64,000 nucleotides of DNA, taken from Dryococelus australis (Eukaryota; Arthropoda; Insecta; Phasmatodea; Phasmatidae). The position numbers were made by a program, and so were the translations under genes. The stretch lies in assembly GCA_029891345.1 (NCBI GenBank), contig CM057000.1, positions 133,908,163 to 133,972,162 on the forward strand, written 5' to 3'. Position 1 is the first letter of the stretch, and every line of letters starts with the position of its first letter. Shown here in pieces: positions 45,293 to 55,379 of this stretch. Below the pieces are notes generated by a model. That model ran no database searches. It saw only the letters and a list, made by a program, of their open reading frames with translations, and was not told the DNA's origin.

Positions 45293-46395
45293 AACTAGGG
45301 GACCCAGCCCGTGACCGTTTGTTTGTATTGTCACGGAGCTAGAACAGTTATCATGTTAAAAAATTTGGTTATCATACATATACTGAAAATAATATTGCAT
45401 AGATATATGTGAGTAATAATGAAATTATGTGAAATTAACTCAACATTGAAGCGATTGAGGTCCCATTTAATATTTCTCTATCCACTTGGCCAGTGCGACC
45501 CCTCTTAACATAGGTATATACACTGAGCCATTAAGGCCCCAATTGGAATAGCTCTATCCACTGAGCCACTAAGGCTACACTTGATAGTTATATTCACTGA
45601 GCCACAGCGGCCCGACTTGGAATCGCTCTATCCACTGAGCCACTGCGGCCCCATTTGGAATCCCTCTATCCAATGAGCTACTAAGGCCCCATTTGAAATA
45701 TATCTATCCACTTGGCCACTGCGGCCCCACTTGATATAGTTCTATCCACTAAGCCACTGCAGACCAACTTAACATAGTTCTATCAACTGAGCCACTGCGT
45801 CCCCACTTAACATAGTTCTATCCACTGAACCACTGCGGCCCCACTTAACATAGTTCTATCCACTGAGCCACTAAGACTCCACTTAACATAGTTCTATCCA
45901 CTGAGCCACTTAGGCTCCATTTGGAATCGCTCTATCCACTGGGCCACTAAGGTCCCACTTGATATAGTTCTATCCACTGAGCCACTGCGGCCCCATTTGG
46001 AATCTCTCTATCCACTGAGCCACCAAGGCCCCACTTGTAATCGCTCTATCCACTGAGCCACTGTGGCCCCACTTAATTAACTCAACATTGAAGCGAGACA
46101 TTTAAAGTGAATAAAAATGATATTCCATTACCTTAATATCTCTATGCAATATTCTCTATGCATTAATACAATACTTTTCATAATGAAAAAGTAATTTAAA
46201 ATGAGTTTCTAGGGTAAAAAGGTAATGATTTCGTTTTCTGATCTTGCTGAAATTCGAACTTCACCCGTATTTTACCCTGAGGATTCGCTCTGCAAAGTTT
46301 GAAGAACTTCTGTTGAGTTTGAAGGGACTTAGAAGTATTAATGACGGACAGACAGGCAGGCAGACAGAGATCGTCTACTTATTATTTAGGATAAT
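45293..46395 (+). mobile_element. Retroelement-like insert inside the Foldback element
   Basis: Starts near CTAGGGGACCCAGCCCGTGA and ends in TGACGGACAGACAGGCAGGC followed by AGACAGAG and TATTATTTAGGATAATAAAG. This start and the GACAGACAGAC tail match, from memory, a common arthropod dispersed retroelement plan (LINE or SINE-like). AAGTTTGAAGAACTTCTGTT before the tail fits the same plan. The centre is occupied by the A-box-like array. No frame. Confidence 0.5.
45476..46074 (-). repeat. 16-copy, ~38-bp array of a tRNA A-box-like unit
   Basis: The plus-strand unit is TCTATCCACTGAGCCACTGC, then GGCCCCACTTAACATAGT. On the minus strand each unit reads GGGGCCGCAGTGGCTCAGTG, then GATAGA. TGGCTCAGTGG fits the RNA polymerase III A box and the tRNA D-arm. 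There are 16 units over 599 bp, several with TTGGCC, AAGCC or AACC variants. No B box (GGTTCGANTCC) is present in the unit. A 22-bp direct repeat (AATTAACTCAACATTGAAGC, then GA) flanks the array at 45433-45454 and 46075-46096. Confidence 0.9.
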
Positions 46396-46539
46396 AAAGT
46401 ATTTACTATAAAAATGCATGGATAGTTGATTGCATAGAAAACATTAATATTCTGTTGACATGTACAAATTTGTAGACAGCTGGCAAATGAATGTAATTTC
46501 TATACATATGGGTGGGAACCAACCGAAGGATTGTTTGAA

Positions 46540-46760
46540 GATAGTACGAAGGATTGGGATTGATCGAAGGATTGGGATTGATTGAAGGATTGGGATTGAT
46601 CTAAGTATTGGGATTGATGTAAGGATTGTCATAGGTTGCTGTGGATTGTGAAGGATTGCGGAGCGGATTGTGGAGCAGAATGCTAATGATTGGTGTGGAT
46701 TAGTGTGGACTGGTGCGGATTGGTGTGAATTGATGTGTGGATTGGTGTGGATTGCTCTTT
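46540..46760 (-). repeat. Degenerate ~18-20-bp tandem repeat
   Basis: GGATTGGGATTGATCGAA and variants recur about four times to 46630, then looser GGATTGGTGTGGATT units to about 46760. On the minus strand this gives a short Ile-Pro-rich frame (RSIPIL repeats) that is a repeat artefact. Confidence 0.8.
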
Positions 46761-47456
46761 GCGGTACTGAATGTGATGCTGATTGATGGAAAGATTGCGA
46801 GGTTGTTAGAAAGAGTGTTAAAAAATCACGTCTTAAATTAATTTTTAGAATTTTTTTTTATTTGATCAAAGTTTTAAGAATTTCTTTTTGGGCGAGAGTT
46901 TATCCAAGATCATTGGCACGAGGTCAAGTTCACAGATGTTAGGTCAAGACGAAGGCCGTCTAGATCTAACATATTGGTCGGAATAATAAGTGCCACCTAG
47001 GTGTTGAAATTGCATACAAATGACAAACTAAAAAACCAATATGATGGGTGGAGTGCATTCGATGGAATGAGCAAAGGTGAGTGGAGTGGGTAGGGGAGGG
47101 AAAATGATAATACAATGTGATCGATTGGAGGGGTGTCAGTCGTATGCTGGACATGGTGCTGTGGGGGGACCTCCGGAAATGTAAGTTTTAAAATAATTTT
47201 TAGATAATAATTTTTAATAATGTTTTTTTTTTACTAATCGTTATAAATTATTGGGACATTTTTGGGATTTCTGACGAATTTTTGGGATCAAGATCGAAGG
47301 TCGATGAGGCCAACGTCAAACGTTAAGGTCACCTGGATACAATATTTACAATTTTTCTCGGGCTTTTGCATATAAGATCATCCACATTCGCGGTTATAGG
47401 GTGAAGGTCATAGATTAAGGTCATCTGCGTCCAACATTGCGGTTGGATGGCGTCTA

Positions 47457-47744
47457 GGGCCACCTGTTTTTCGCGAAAAGATTTCAGGCCAACTTTTACT
47501 CCGAAACACGAGAGCTAAAATCCACTTTTCTGATTGGTTGAGTTTAACTGTCTGGCGTTGTAGGTGCCTGGCAGCTAATCACGGACACTCAGTATCGGAG
47601 TTACCTTATTCGGTTGGCGCAGTAAATTAAGAACTGTCTCCCGGCAACGACAAGTGGCCAATTACCAAATGAAAACTGCACGTATGCCATAGGACATTGG
47701 AGTCTAGCCTTCGTGTGAACATTTTCGCGAAAAACAGGGGGCCC
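47457..47744. mobile_element. 288-bp MITE with GTTTTTCGCGAAAA ends
   Basis: GGGCCACCTGTTTTTCGCGA then AAA at the left is mirrored by TTTTCGCGAAAAACAGGGGG then CCC at the right. TA flanks both sides. It sits within the inner part of the right Foldback arm and has no counterpart in the left arm, so it is a later insertion. No frame. Confidence 0.88.
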
Positions 47745-48549
47745 TAGTGATGTCATAACATGGCGATATGTCGGTTCCAGTCCCACATACCCTCGAAAAC
47801 CGAACATTTGAAATTAAAATGTTACAATTTTATTTAAAAAAAAATACATTTTTGAATATTTAAAATAAATATTTTGAGATTTTTTGGATTTTTTGAGATT
47901 TCGAGAATTTTCTGGGATTTTTTTTGGGAAATTTTAGGTTCAAGGTCAAAGGTCACCGGGTCAAGATCAAAGTTCAAGGTTATCGACATCCTACATGATG
48001 GTTAAAATGGATGACAGAACCAATATGGCAGACGGTCGGCTCTAGCTCCGAACCCGGATCACGTGTTTCGATTTAGAATTCCTATGCCTAATAAACCACT
48101 ATGGCAGCCACTGCTCGGCCCTCGAGAAGTGAGCCTCCCAAATACTCCTAACGGATAGAAAAAAAAAAAAAGCCTTTCTGCGGCTCGTTTTTTCAACTGG
48201 GAGGGGGGTTGGCGGTGAGGTGCTTTTTTGAAGGAAAAACGGGAAATACTGAGGGGAAAAAGGAAAATTTTTGAGGAAAAATGGCTGCTGGGGGACCGAA
48301 ATGACAAAGTATGGACAGCTCTACCGCTACATCGCCCTACTCCCTAGTCCCGAATCGACATATTCATTCTAATGAAATATAATATTTTATGCATGGAATT
48401 TAGTATAAGTTTAATTGAACATAACATACGTTCCTTTTATGTCAATACAAGTATAAAACTCTTGTGATAAATGGGAAATAACCAAAAAACGTCATACATG
48501 GTGTGATTTTTCAAAGGCTTGATTTAAACGGCGAAAATACTATACAATA

Positions 48550-48758
48550 TTTGGTGGAGTTACGTTTTATTTGTAATTATAAAGGGCTTTTTAATGTCCC
48601 CCGGTTTTATTCTGTAAAGGTTAACAGGGGCGGCTTACAGACTAGCGTATACCTAACTTAAATTAACACCCATATTTTACCCGGGATTCGAACCCAGAGC
48701 CTCCCGCACCCTAGATCTTTGGCGCACCAACCGACCGCGTCACGGGAGGTCGGCCGGT
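48550..48758 (-). mobile_element. tRNA-derived SINE with perfect B box
   Basis: On the minus strand: CCGGCCGACCTCCCGTGACG, then an A box in CGGTCGGTTGGTGCGCC (48720-48736), then GAGGCTCTGGGTTCGAATCC with an exact B box at 48683-48693, followed by CGGGTAAAATATGGGTGTTA and a tail with CCGGGGGACATTAAAAAGCC. A-to-B spacing is tRNA-like. It is a different SINE family from those at 5694 and 32071. Confidence 0.87.
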
Positions 48759-49831
48759 AGAATTAAGTTGGTGTTGGTATATAGTGAGTACGACATTTTC
48801 AATAACGCCATTGTATGGTATACTCAGCGTCGTCCCCAGGTTCAGGTTTAATTTCAATTCAATTACAGCAATATCGTGTCTGCTCGCCTTGCACGGAGTG
48901 GAACAGCCACGGGCGTGATGCTTATACAAAGTCCTCTCACGACCGAACCGGCACTACAAAGAGCTCGTCATTTACCGAGCTGAGCTGCTGCACAATCCCT
49001 GAATCAAGGACGAGAGCTATCACCTGCTCCTCCCATCCACAACACATCCCAGGACTAACGCTGCCTACTTGGTCAGCTTGTAATTTGATATGGGAAGTGC
49101 TTGCCGTTAAGGCTCAGTAGTCTCTCCCAAGCAAGTTTTGTAAATGTGTTAATGTGTTAGTATATTGTTTCATGTTCCTGGGCGTGACCACGTTCGTATG
49201 CGATGGAGGTCTTGATCAAATTAACGAACTAAATGTTATTTCCTCATTCATTTACAACTCTAAAGAACTATGGCATTTTTTAACACAATCTACTGTAATT
49301 GACTCAGTTACAGTCCTCTGCGCAAACTAATAAACTATTACCGAGTAAATAATTATATAAATCAATTCAATAAATAATTAGTCCTGCTACAAAAAAAAAC
49401 ACAGTAATCTTAATTCTCTAAATCAGGCCGGGTGCACCAATGTGTCAGACTCTCGCGATGTCTTAGCTACGCTCCGACGACCGGCCAACTTTACAAACGC
49501 GCGCAGAGTTAGGTAATGGAGGGTGCAACGAAACCGAAATACATCGAAACGAAAAATACCAACATATTCATACAAAAATCTATAAGAATAATCAAAACAT
49601 ATTTTAACCAAAGTCTTGCGATACTAAACATAGTAAAATACGTTGGGCATTATTTGCATATTGTGCAGACTGTAAGTAAAGTACGGTTGGGAAGATTATT
49701 TTTTTCCATAGCAGATGCACGAAGTAGGGAGGTTTAACTGCACCTGCGCAGGTATATGCCAATTACAGAACAGAACAGAAAGAATGATTATGACACCAGC
49801 CCCCGGCTGAAGGTCATTACTGGTAGAAATA

Positions 49832-49835
<4 letters not shown>
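48759..49835. other. Unassigned sequence
   Basis: A 101-residue frame at 48815-49120 and others have no recognised domain. No element end is found. Confidence 0.45.

Positions 49836-49891
<56 letters not shown>
49836..49891. repeat. (TA)n microsatellite
   Basis: About 28 TA units, immediately left of the palindromic MITE, which therefore inserted in or next to a TA run. Confidence 0.97.
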
Positions 49892-49894
<3 letters not shown>

Positions 49895-50396
49895 GGGATG
49901 TAAACGATAAGTGTTTACAACTGTACACAGGGGTCCAGGGGGCCGGGAAATAGCCGTAAATCGCTTGAAAAATGTGTACTAAAACACGTACGGCGCGCTG
50001 CTGTGGGACCGGCTTTAATCGACCTGCTGGTCAGCTGAAGCCGGTTTGTACAGAGGTCAAATCGGGCAGGAAACGTTTAGTAATTGCTTTTGTTTGAAAC
50101 ATTTGTTGCAATTCTACAGACAAGTTGAAATTGCAACGTGTGTTTCAAACAAAAGCAATTAATAAACGTTTCTTGCCCGATTTGACCACTGTACGAACTA
50201 GCTTCAGCTGACCAGCAGGTCGATTAAGGCGGGGCCCACAGCGGCGCGCTGCGCGTGACTTAGTACACATTTGTCAAGCGCTTTTACGGTAATTTTCCGA
50301 CCCTATGGACCACAAGTGTCCTACATCAAATTGCTCTTCTCGGAGCCCTGTACACTGCTGTGTACAGTTGAAAACACTTATCGTTTACATCCTGTA
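49892..50396. mobile_element. Palindromic MITE, copy B
   Basis: Left arm TACGGGATGTAAACGATAAG, CAACTGTACACAGG, GCTGAAGCCGGTTTGTACAG, ATTGCTTTTGTTTGAAACA; right arm TGTTTCAAACAAAAGCAATT, AGCTTCAGCTGACCAGCAGG, TTATCGTTTACATCCTGTA. Homologous to copy A at 19228. The left arm lacks about 50 bases present in the right arm (the GCTCTTCTCGGAG region), so the arms are no longer equal. Confidence 0.92.
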
Positions 50397-50804
50397 TATA
50401 TGTAATTCAAGTATTACTGTACGCTACAGTACGTTGTCATGTTATTAAAATTTATGGTTGTTTAACTACCTATATAAATTTGATTCGTCATTTTATAAAA
50501 GTCCCTCTGTCTCCTTCTCTTGGACAGCCTCGTTCCGACCCACTGTCATCCTATGTTAACTACAAACACCGGGCAACTCGTCATCGATAACGCAATCGCT
50601 CTGAATCTCAGGTCATCACCACTGCTCGCCGAAACCGCCGGACACTCGTGCTACGCACCTTCGTACACACAAGCACACACACACACGCACACACACACAC
50701 ACACAACAACTCTTGTCGACCAGATGAGTGCTGCGTTGATGCTGGTGCTGATGCTTTAATGGTGATTTCCTCGCGTGTCGTACGTATGCCCCAGGCGACT
50801 CAAT
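50397..50804. other. Unassigned, with (CA)n
   Basis: A (CA)n run lies at about 50668-50705. On the minus strand ATTAAA at about 50757 could be a poly(A) signal for the possible exon to the right. Confidence 0.5.
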
Positions 50805-50982
50805 TCAGTGTCTAGAAATTTCTCGACCGGAGAGGAGGAGATCCCGGACTATCTGGACGGCGTTGGTCGCCGCCAGGTCCGATACGTCAATCACAGGCAC
50901 ATCATTATCTCCCCCTCGCCCCTTAAACGCGCTACGTCGTTCCAGGATGGGCTTGGCATTGCGGAGGCGTGAGTCATGCCGG
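50805..50982 (-). CDS. Possible terminal coding exon of a host gene
   Basis: On the minus strand a C-rich pyrimidine tract (CCCCCCCCTCCCCTC) is followed by AACCAGCAG at 50983-50991, a good splice acceptor. Directly after it an open phase encodes 58 residues beginning RHDSRLRNAKPILERRSAFK and ending VRDLLLSGREISRH, then TGA at 50805-50807. The middle, DVPVIDVSDLAATNAVQIV, has the mixture of charged and hydrophobic residues expected of a real protein, unlike the frames nearby. ATTAAA lies about 45 bases past the stop. I do not recognise the protein. It could be a 3'-terminal exon with the rest of the gene beyond the right side, or chance. Confidence 0.35.
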
Positions 50983-51091
50983 CTGCTGGTTGGAATTGAG
51001 GGGAGGGGGGGGGACATACAGCCAGGCCACAACAATGCTGGTTGGTGAGGGTGGGGGAGGGCATACAGCCAGGCCACAACAATATTTTAAG

Positions 51092-52209
51092 TATGGACGG
51101 CTCACCAATAATTGAGCACTTTTGGAATAAACCTATGAAAAATATATTTGCTCTTTCTTACTTATATTTTAACAGACTCACTGAATGAAATGCGTCCAGT
51201 AAAGTTGGTAACGACAGAAGGAAAGCTGCCCCAGGTCTTAACGTTGAATTAAAGATGTTAGGTAAACATTTGGGAATAATAATTTTTTTCTTTTGATTTC
51301 TTTTTTTATGTACATAAGTATAAAAACGATAAAAATTATAAACTATTTACTTTTATATTAATTCCACAGTTTCGCATAACTGACGCATGAATAAAGTGAG
51401 AAGGTCCACAGTAACTTTAATTTTACACATTGTTACATGTTGTTGGCCCGCCCTGCGCGAGCGAGACAGAGAGTTACAAACTGTGAGCCGATACGGTAAT
51501 CACGTTTTCTATGCACGTTGCTAACCCTGGTTGTATTGATTTCTGCATTTATCTGAAGAATGTTCTGGATTACTGACCTCGTTCTCTCAGTATGACTCGG
51601 GGTGCGTTGAACATTCCAGATGGTCAGGACGTACAGTATAAATATTGCGACAGTCCTCCGGTCCGGGAGATGAGTTGAAGTGAAGTTGATGAGTGAATGA
51701 GTGGCTGAGTGCCGAGCGATAGAAGACGAGGTGCGGGAGAAGTGACCAGCGGAAGGGAAGTCTGCGACTGCGAGTATCAAGTAGTGAAGTGTGCGGCTGA
51801 CAGGCTGGACTATTGAACTATGCATGAGTGAAGCATTACAAATGATGGCAACATATAGAATGAACATGTGTTAATGAGGAGGACGAGTTGACGAACTGCA
51901 ACCAAACAGATAAAATTAAGGAGGAAGTTAATTAGAGTTGAAATAGACATTTAATATGGTGCTCACTGTTAAATAAAAAGTGTAAAAGTGGAGACGGATG
52001 ATGTAATGCTGTAAACAATAGAGGAGTGAATAAATTAGAATTCAAATTTTGTTTCTTTAATTTTTTTTGCTAAGACCTCCATTCATCACGAACTCAGATA
52101 TGCCCCTCAGGCGGCCCATGTAACAATGTGTTGGAAGAATACACGATATGCATACAAGTGTATCTTAAGCAGGGCTCTCGAAAGTGCTCCGTTTACCGTG
52201 AACAGCCTA
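51092..52209 (+). mobile_element. GTM MITE, long class, split by an LTR-like fossil
   Basis: The left end is diverged (GACGGCTCACCAATAATTGA); the right end is CGAAAGTGCTCCGTTTACCG then TGAACAGCCTA. The left body ends at 51430 (TTAATTTTACACAT) and resumes at 52126 (ATGTGTTGGAAGAATACACG). The two sides align to neighbouring bases of other long copies. Confidence 0.87.
51431..52125 (+). repeat. LTR-like fossil, solo, complete ends
   Basis: Begins TGTTACATG and ends CATGTAACA, a 9-bp perfect inverted pair of the TG...CA type. Left part GGCCCGCCCTGCGCGAGCGA; AATAAA about 95 bases before the right end. No internal coding region, so it is best read as a solo LTR; 695 bp. Its relatives are at 12600-12976, 24226-24834 and 27160-27237. 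It inserted into a GTM MITE, so it is younger than that copy. Fossil. Confidence 0.75.
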
Positions 52210-54149
52210 TAACCGCTGTTGCGTACACAGGATTTTGTTCTGGAAGGGGCTGAACCTCTGTTTGAGAAGTGAGCACTTTGCACAGTAAGAAAACCTTTCC
52301 CCAAAAGTAAAATATATTCTAATTTCAAATGCAGACTCGAAGGAAACTGATTGGAACTGTTTATTACAGTTTTCAGTTCATAACTTACAGATACTATTCC
52401 AAAATTTGTACATATTTATATTTTAACTTTTTTAGGGTGGGCTGCAGCCCATACAGCTCCACTATTGCGTACATCCCTGGGTAACAGCATTCTGAACGTA
52501 CAATTATTATTTGCGCTGGAGTGCTAGAAAATATCATGGAAAACATCTTGAAATCTGTGTTCCTCTCATGCCACAAATACACCCAACTGTTAATTAATAA
52601 AAATATTTTCTAAACAATTTGTGTTTCACTTCACGCGACAGGTACAGGTTGGCGCAGCAGGAAGTATCCGAGTACGGGCAAACGCAGGAGCGCTGTTGAG
52701 GTTAGGTCTGAAGTTAGATTGCCCAGCGCCGCTGAAGATTCGCCTCCCGCGCTGATTGGGTGGCCCGACTGCGGAAGCGCGGAGCTGGCCGGCAGGGAAG
52801 CGTTTCCGGTCGATGAAGCCGTCGCTGGCGTGGCGTCTTCTGCTATTCCTGCCTTCTCCTCACACAGACTTTCATCAAGTTCCTTCGCCGCCACCCCCAC
52901 CCCCACCCATCACATACACACGTCCCTGAAGTTATCTTACTACCGCAAACCAACCTCTCTCGGCAAACCACCACATCACCCCCCCCCCCCCCCTCAACGG
53001 TCCCATGCCAGTGTTGCCAACGTTTAGACAGTTCCACCATGCCAAAAGAGAACATTCGCCAGAATACACTACGTTATGAAAATTCATTTAATAATACCCT
53101 GGATAATAACTGTACTCATACATTAGATTCCGCTTCCTAGTTTAACATATTTTCAAAACTGCTTTTTACACAGTACAATTTACATATACGCGTATAATTA
53201 CAATAGGTACAATGTTAGCAAGAAACTGAAATAGCGAAAACGTAATAAATAAGCATAATGACTAGGCCTATACCATCAAATATTGTAGTATGATAGAAAT
53301 ATTGATCGCTTTAACATATACACATTTTATTGTAATTTTTGGACACTTCAGGCATATATTTCCTTCCAGTAAACAGTGCACCACAAGCTACCGACAGTTA
53401 AAAAAATTTGCTAGATTATCCAGCGACCACTATAGTGTGTTATACTCTCAGATTTCAATGAAAAGTACATGGCGCACTGTGGCCAGATGGTTGCAAATTA
53501 CCAACAGTGAAGTTGTGCTGTGTTAAAAGAATAAGCTCATTCATACGAAAATACGTAACAAAAATTGTCACATTCCATAGTAATGTCTAAATATAAAATT
53601 GTCTGAATAGCTACTCACTGCAGTCTAACGGTGAGGTAACAACTTTGCCAACTAGGTAGGAATTAATATATACTAAATCTGGTGAAGAATCCACTTAGTT
53701 GACAACATTTCATATCACACAAATGACCTTAGACCACGTTGGACTGGGGTTTTCTGCCATCAGAGTTCCCAGTTTTTCATCCACCCGTGACTCCATCAGA
53801 TACGATTAAATGAAAATTTCCAGAAATCTCTTTGTCGGACACTGGCATTATAACATCGGGAAACGAATGACTAGTGCTCGCGCTCTGTAAGGCGTGTTTG
53901 GCTTCATATTCCTGAAGGGAATTCACTGAAATAAATTTCAACGTACGCGACACGACCAGTGGGTAAATAAACGAGGCGGACGTCACGAAATTCCCAAATT
54001 CAATTTTTTTTCCTGACTCATGTTAGAAAAACGAGTTCCCTATCAGGGAAAGCGATTTCACTTCCTGAAGAGTGATGACGTATAATGCCTGGCGCGAATA
54101 ACAGTTCCCACTGTTATGCTTCGCCTTTTAGATGTCGGTAGGCTAAGTA
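52210..54149. other. Unassigned, one GC-rich patch
   Basis: 52640-53000 is GC-rich, with a C run at 52980-52994. On the minus strand 52631-52906 is open for 91 residues (AKELDESLCEEKAGIAEDAT, ending LPVLGYFLLRQPVPVA). The beginning looks protein-like, but there is no pyrimidine-AG acceptor and no known domain, so I do not call a gene. Confidence 0.4.
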
Positions 54150-54345
54150 AGATGGCATTGAGATATTAACTAGGAAATGAGTAAAATATAAGGAAAAGGG
54201 ACTCACCCAGACTCGAACACGGATCCGCCTTGCTCGCAGTCCAGGTAAGGAGGAAGACGTCCCAGGCCGCTGGTCTCCCGCCGACTGCACCAGTCCCGTG
54301 GTTCGGAGCCCTGTCCGCACTTCACACCCCACTCCTTCTCGTGCA
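54150..54345 (-). mobile_element. tRNA-derived SINE-like repeat
   Basis: On the minus strand an A box, TGGTGCAGTCGGCGG (within 54270-54295), and a B-box-like TGTTCGAGTCTGG (about 54203-54216) are about 75 bases apart. A pol III origin is likely. No second copy was seen in the window, so the borders are estimates. Confidence 0.55.
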
Positions 54346-54832
54346 TCGACCCTTAGTTCTGATTTGTTGTGGCGTGGATGGTAGGAAGATTTTAATTTAG
54401 GTTTGCTGATACCATTTCGTCACCGGATGACTAGTCAGCTGGACCCACATTTTAGTCCTACCTCGGCCGATTGTCCAGTTTGTTTAGACTTATGGAATTT
54501 CGGCTCTGTTTTGGATTTCCTATTGAGGAAAGCCAAGTGTAACACCACGTACGAATTATAACAATGTAACTTGATGCCTACTTCAAAAGGGAAAGTACTA
54601 GCTGGGAAACACACGAAGCTACAGACTACAGATTATTAAGATATTCCTACTGACTCTTAAAGGCTATGTTTTCGGTGTAGTGCAAAATTTCGTGTCGCCC
54701 TCGATGTAGCATTTAAGTACGTCTGTGAAACAATTCTTATAAGCTATTTATATATTTATACTGACACCAGACAAAGCAGTCGTCAACAAGCATGAAACAC
54801 AATGCTTAATACAAATGATAAAACAATCATTA
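54346..54832. other. Unassigned sequence
   Basis: No gene or repeat recognised. Confidence 0.5.
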
Positions 54833-55256
54833 AAGACTGTTTGCGATAAAGTGAGCACTGTTTAAATCAACCTCAGAAAAATATCACTGCACATACCAGC
54901 ATATATTTTAACAGACTCACTGAGTGACATGCGCCCAGTAAAGTTGGTAACGATGGAGATAACGTAGTTACATATATTAACGTCGAATAAACAGTGTTAG
55001 GTAACATTATGTGATAACTAAAAATTATTAATTTCGCCCTCTGTCATTTTTTAACTCATCGAAATGTAAAAATGACAAGATATGTAAATTGTTTACTTAT
55101 CTAATAATTTCAAAATTTCTCATGATCAACGCTTGAATAAAGTGATGAGGCCCATACCTGTCTTAATTCTACACAAGGCGGAAGAATACATAATGTGCGT
55201 AAAAGTAGATCTTTAGCAGGGCTTTCAAAAGTGCTCATTTTATCGTGGACGGCCTA
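54833..55256 (+). mobile_element. GTM MITE, long class
   Basis: AAGACTGTTTGCGATAAAGT at the left, AAAGTGCTCATTTTATCGTG then GACGGCCTA at the right. Internal order follows 27238 (ACTCACTGAGTGACATGCGC, AACGTCGAATAAACAGTG, CAACGCTTGAATAAAGTGAT). Confidence 0.92.
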
Positions 55257-55379
55257 TACTAATACACTGATAGCAAATATTTCTTGCAGAACACAATTGC
55301 CCACGGGTAAAAAAATAACCGCGACAATTACGACGTAAAACGAAGAAAAGTTCGGAGAGAGAATGGAGGAGGATACGCA

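Larger units (their letters stand above)
44096..48370. mobile_element. Foldback/MULE-like element with ~640-bp inverted ends
   Basis: The left arm (44099 to about 44740) is matched by the reverse complement of the right arm (about 47750-48370): AGAATGA, CGATTCGGG, AGGGAGTAGGG, GAGGC or GAGCC GCAGAAAGGC, CATCTCGAGGGC or ACTTCTCGAGGGC, TTGGTTCTGTCA, GACCTTGA. The 9-bp string AATGAAATA is on both sides (44087-44095 and 48371-48379). Long inverted ends with a 9-bp target duplication are the pattern of Mutator-like and Drosophila Foldback elements. No transposase frame remains; the only coding-like trace is a short stretch near 44957-45015. GACCTTGACC-type repeats occur in both arms. Non-autonomous or gutted. 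Confidence 0.85.
43665..48545 (+). repeat. R80 dispersed repeat, split by two insertions
   Basis: R80 sequence is at 43665-43795 (AAGCTTAACCGAGTCTTGAA, AATTACACCAAAGGGACAAC), 44031-44095 (CATTATCAACACACCTATTT) and 48371-48545 (CGTTCCTTTTATGTCAATAC to GTGTGATTTTTCAAAGGC). Removing 43796-44030 and 44096-48370 leaves a sequence collinear with the copy at 34894. The 80-bp block is single here. Confidence 0.85.

Noticed and set aside
45476-46074. Cluster of real tRNA genes
   Set aside because: Only the A-box part is present in ~38-bp units; there is no anticodon arm, B box or acceptor pairing.
46444-46632. Short protein with repeated Ile-Pro-Leu-Arg motif
   Set aside because: It is a translation of the degenerate GGATTGGGATTGAT tandem repeat.
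44096-48370. Polinton/Maverick because of long inverted ends
   Set aside because: The duplication is best read as 9 bp, not 6 bp, and no capsid, polymerase or integrase traces are seen. Foldback/MULE fits better.
48683-48736. Functional tRNA gene
   Set aside because: A and B boxes are good, but the acceptor stem does not pair and a SINE tail follows, so it is a tRNA-derived SINE.
52631-52906. 91-residue minus-strand frame as a host exon
   Set aside because: The start is in a G-rich run, there is no splice acceptor, and no family is recognised.
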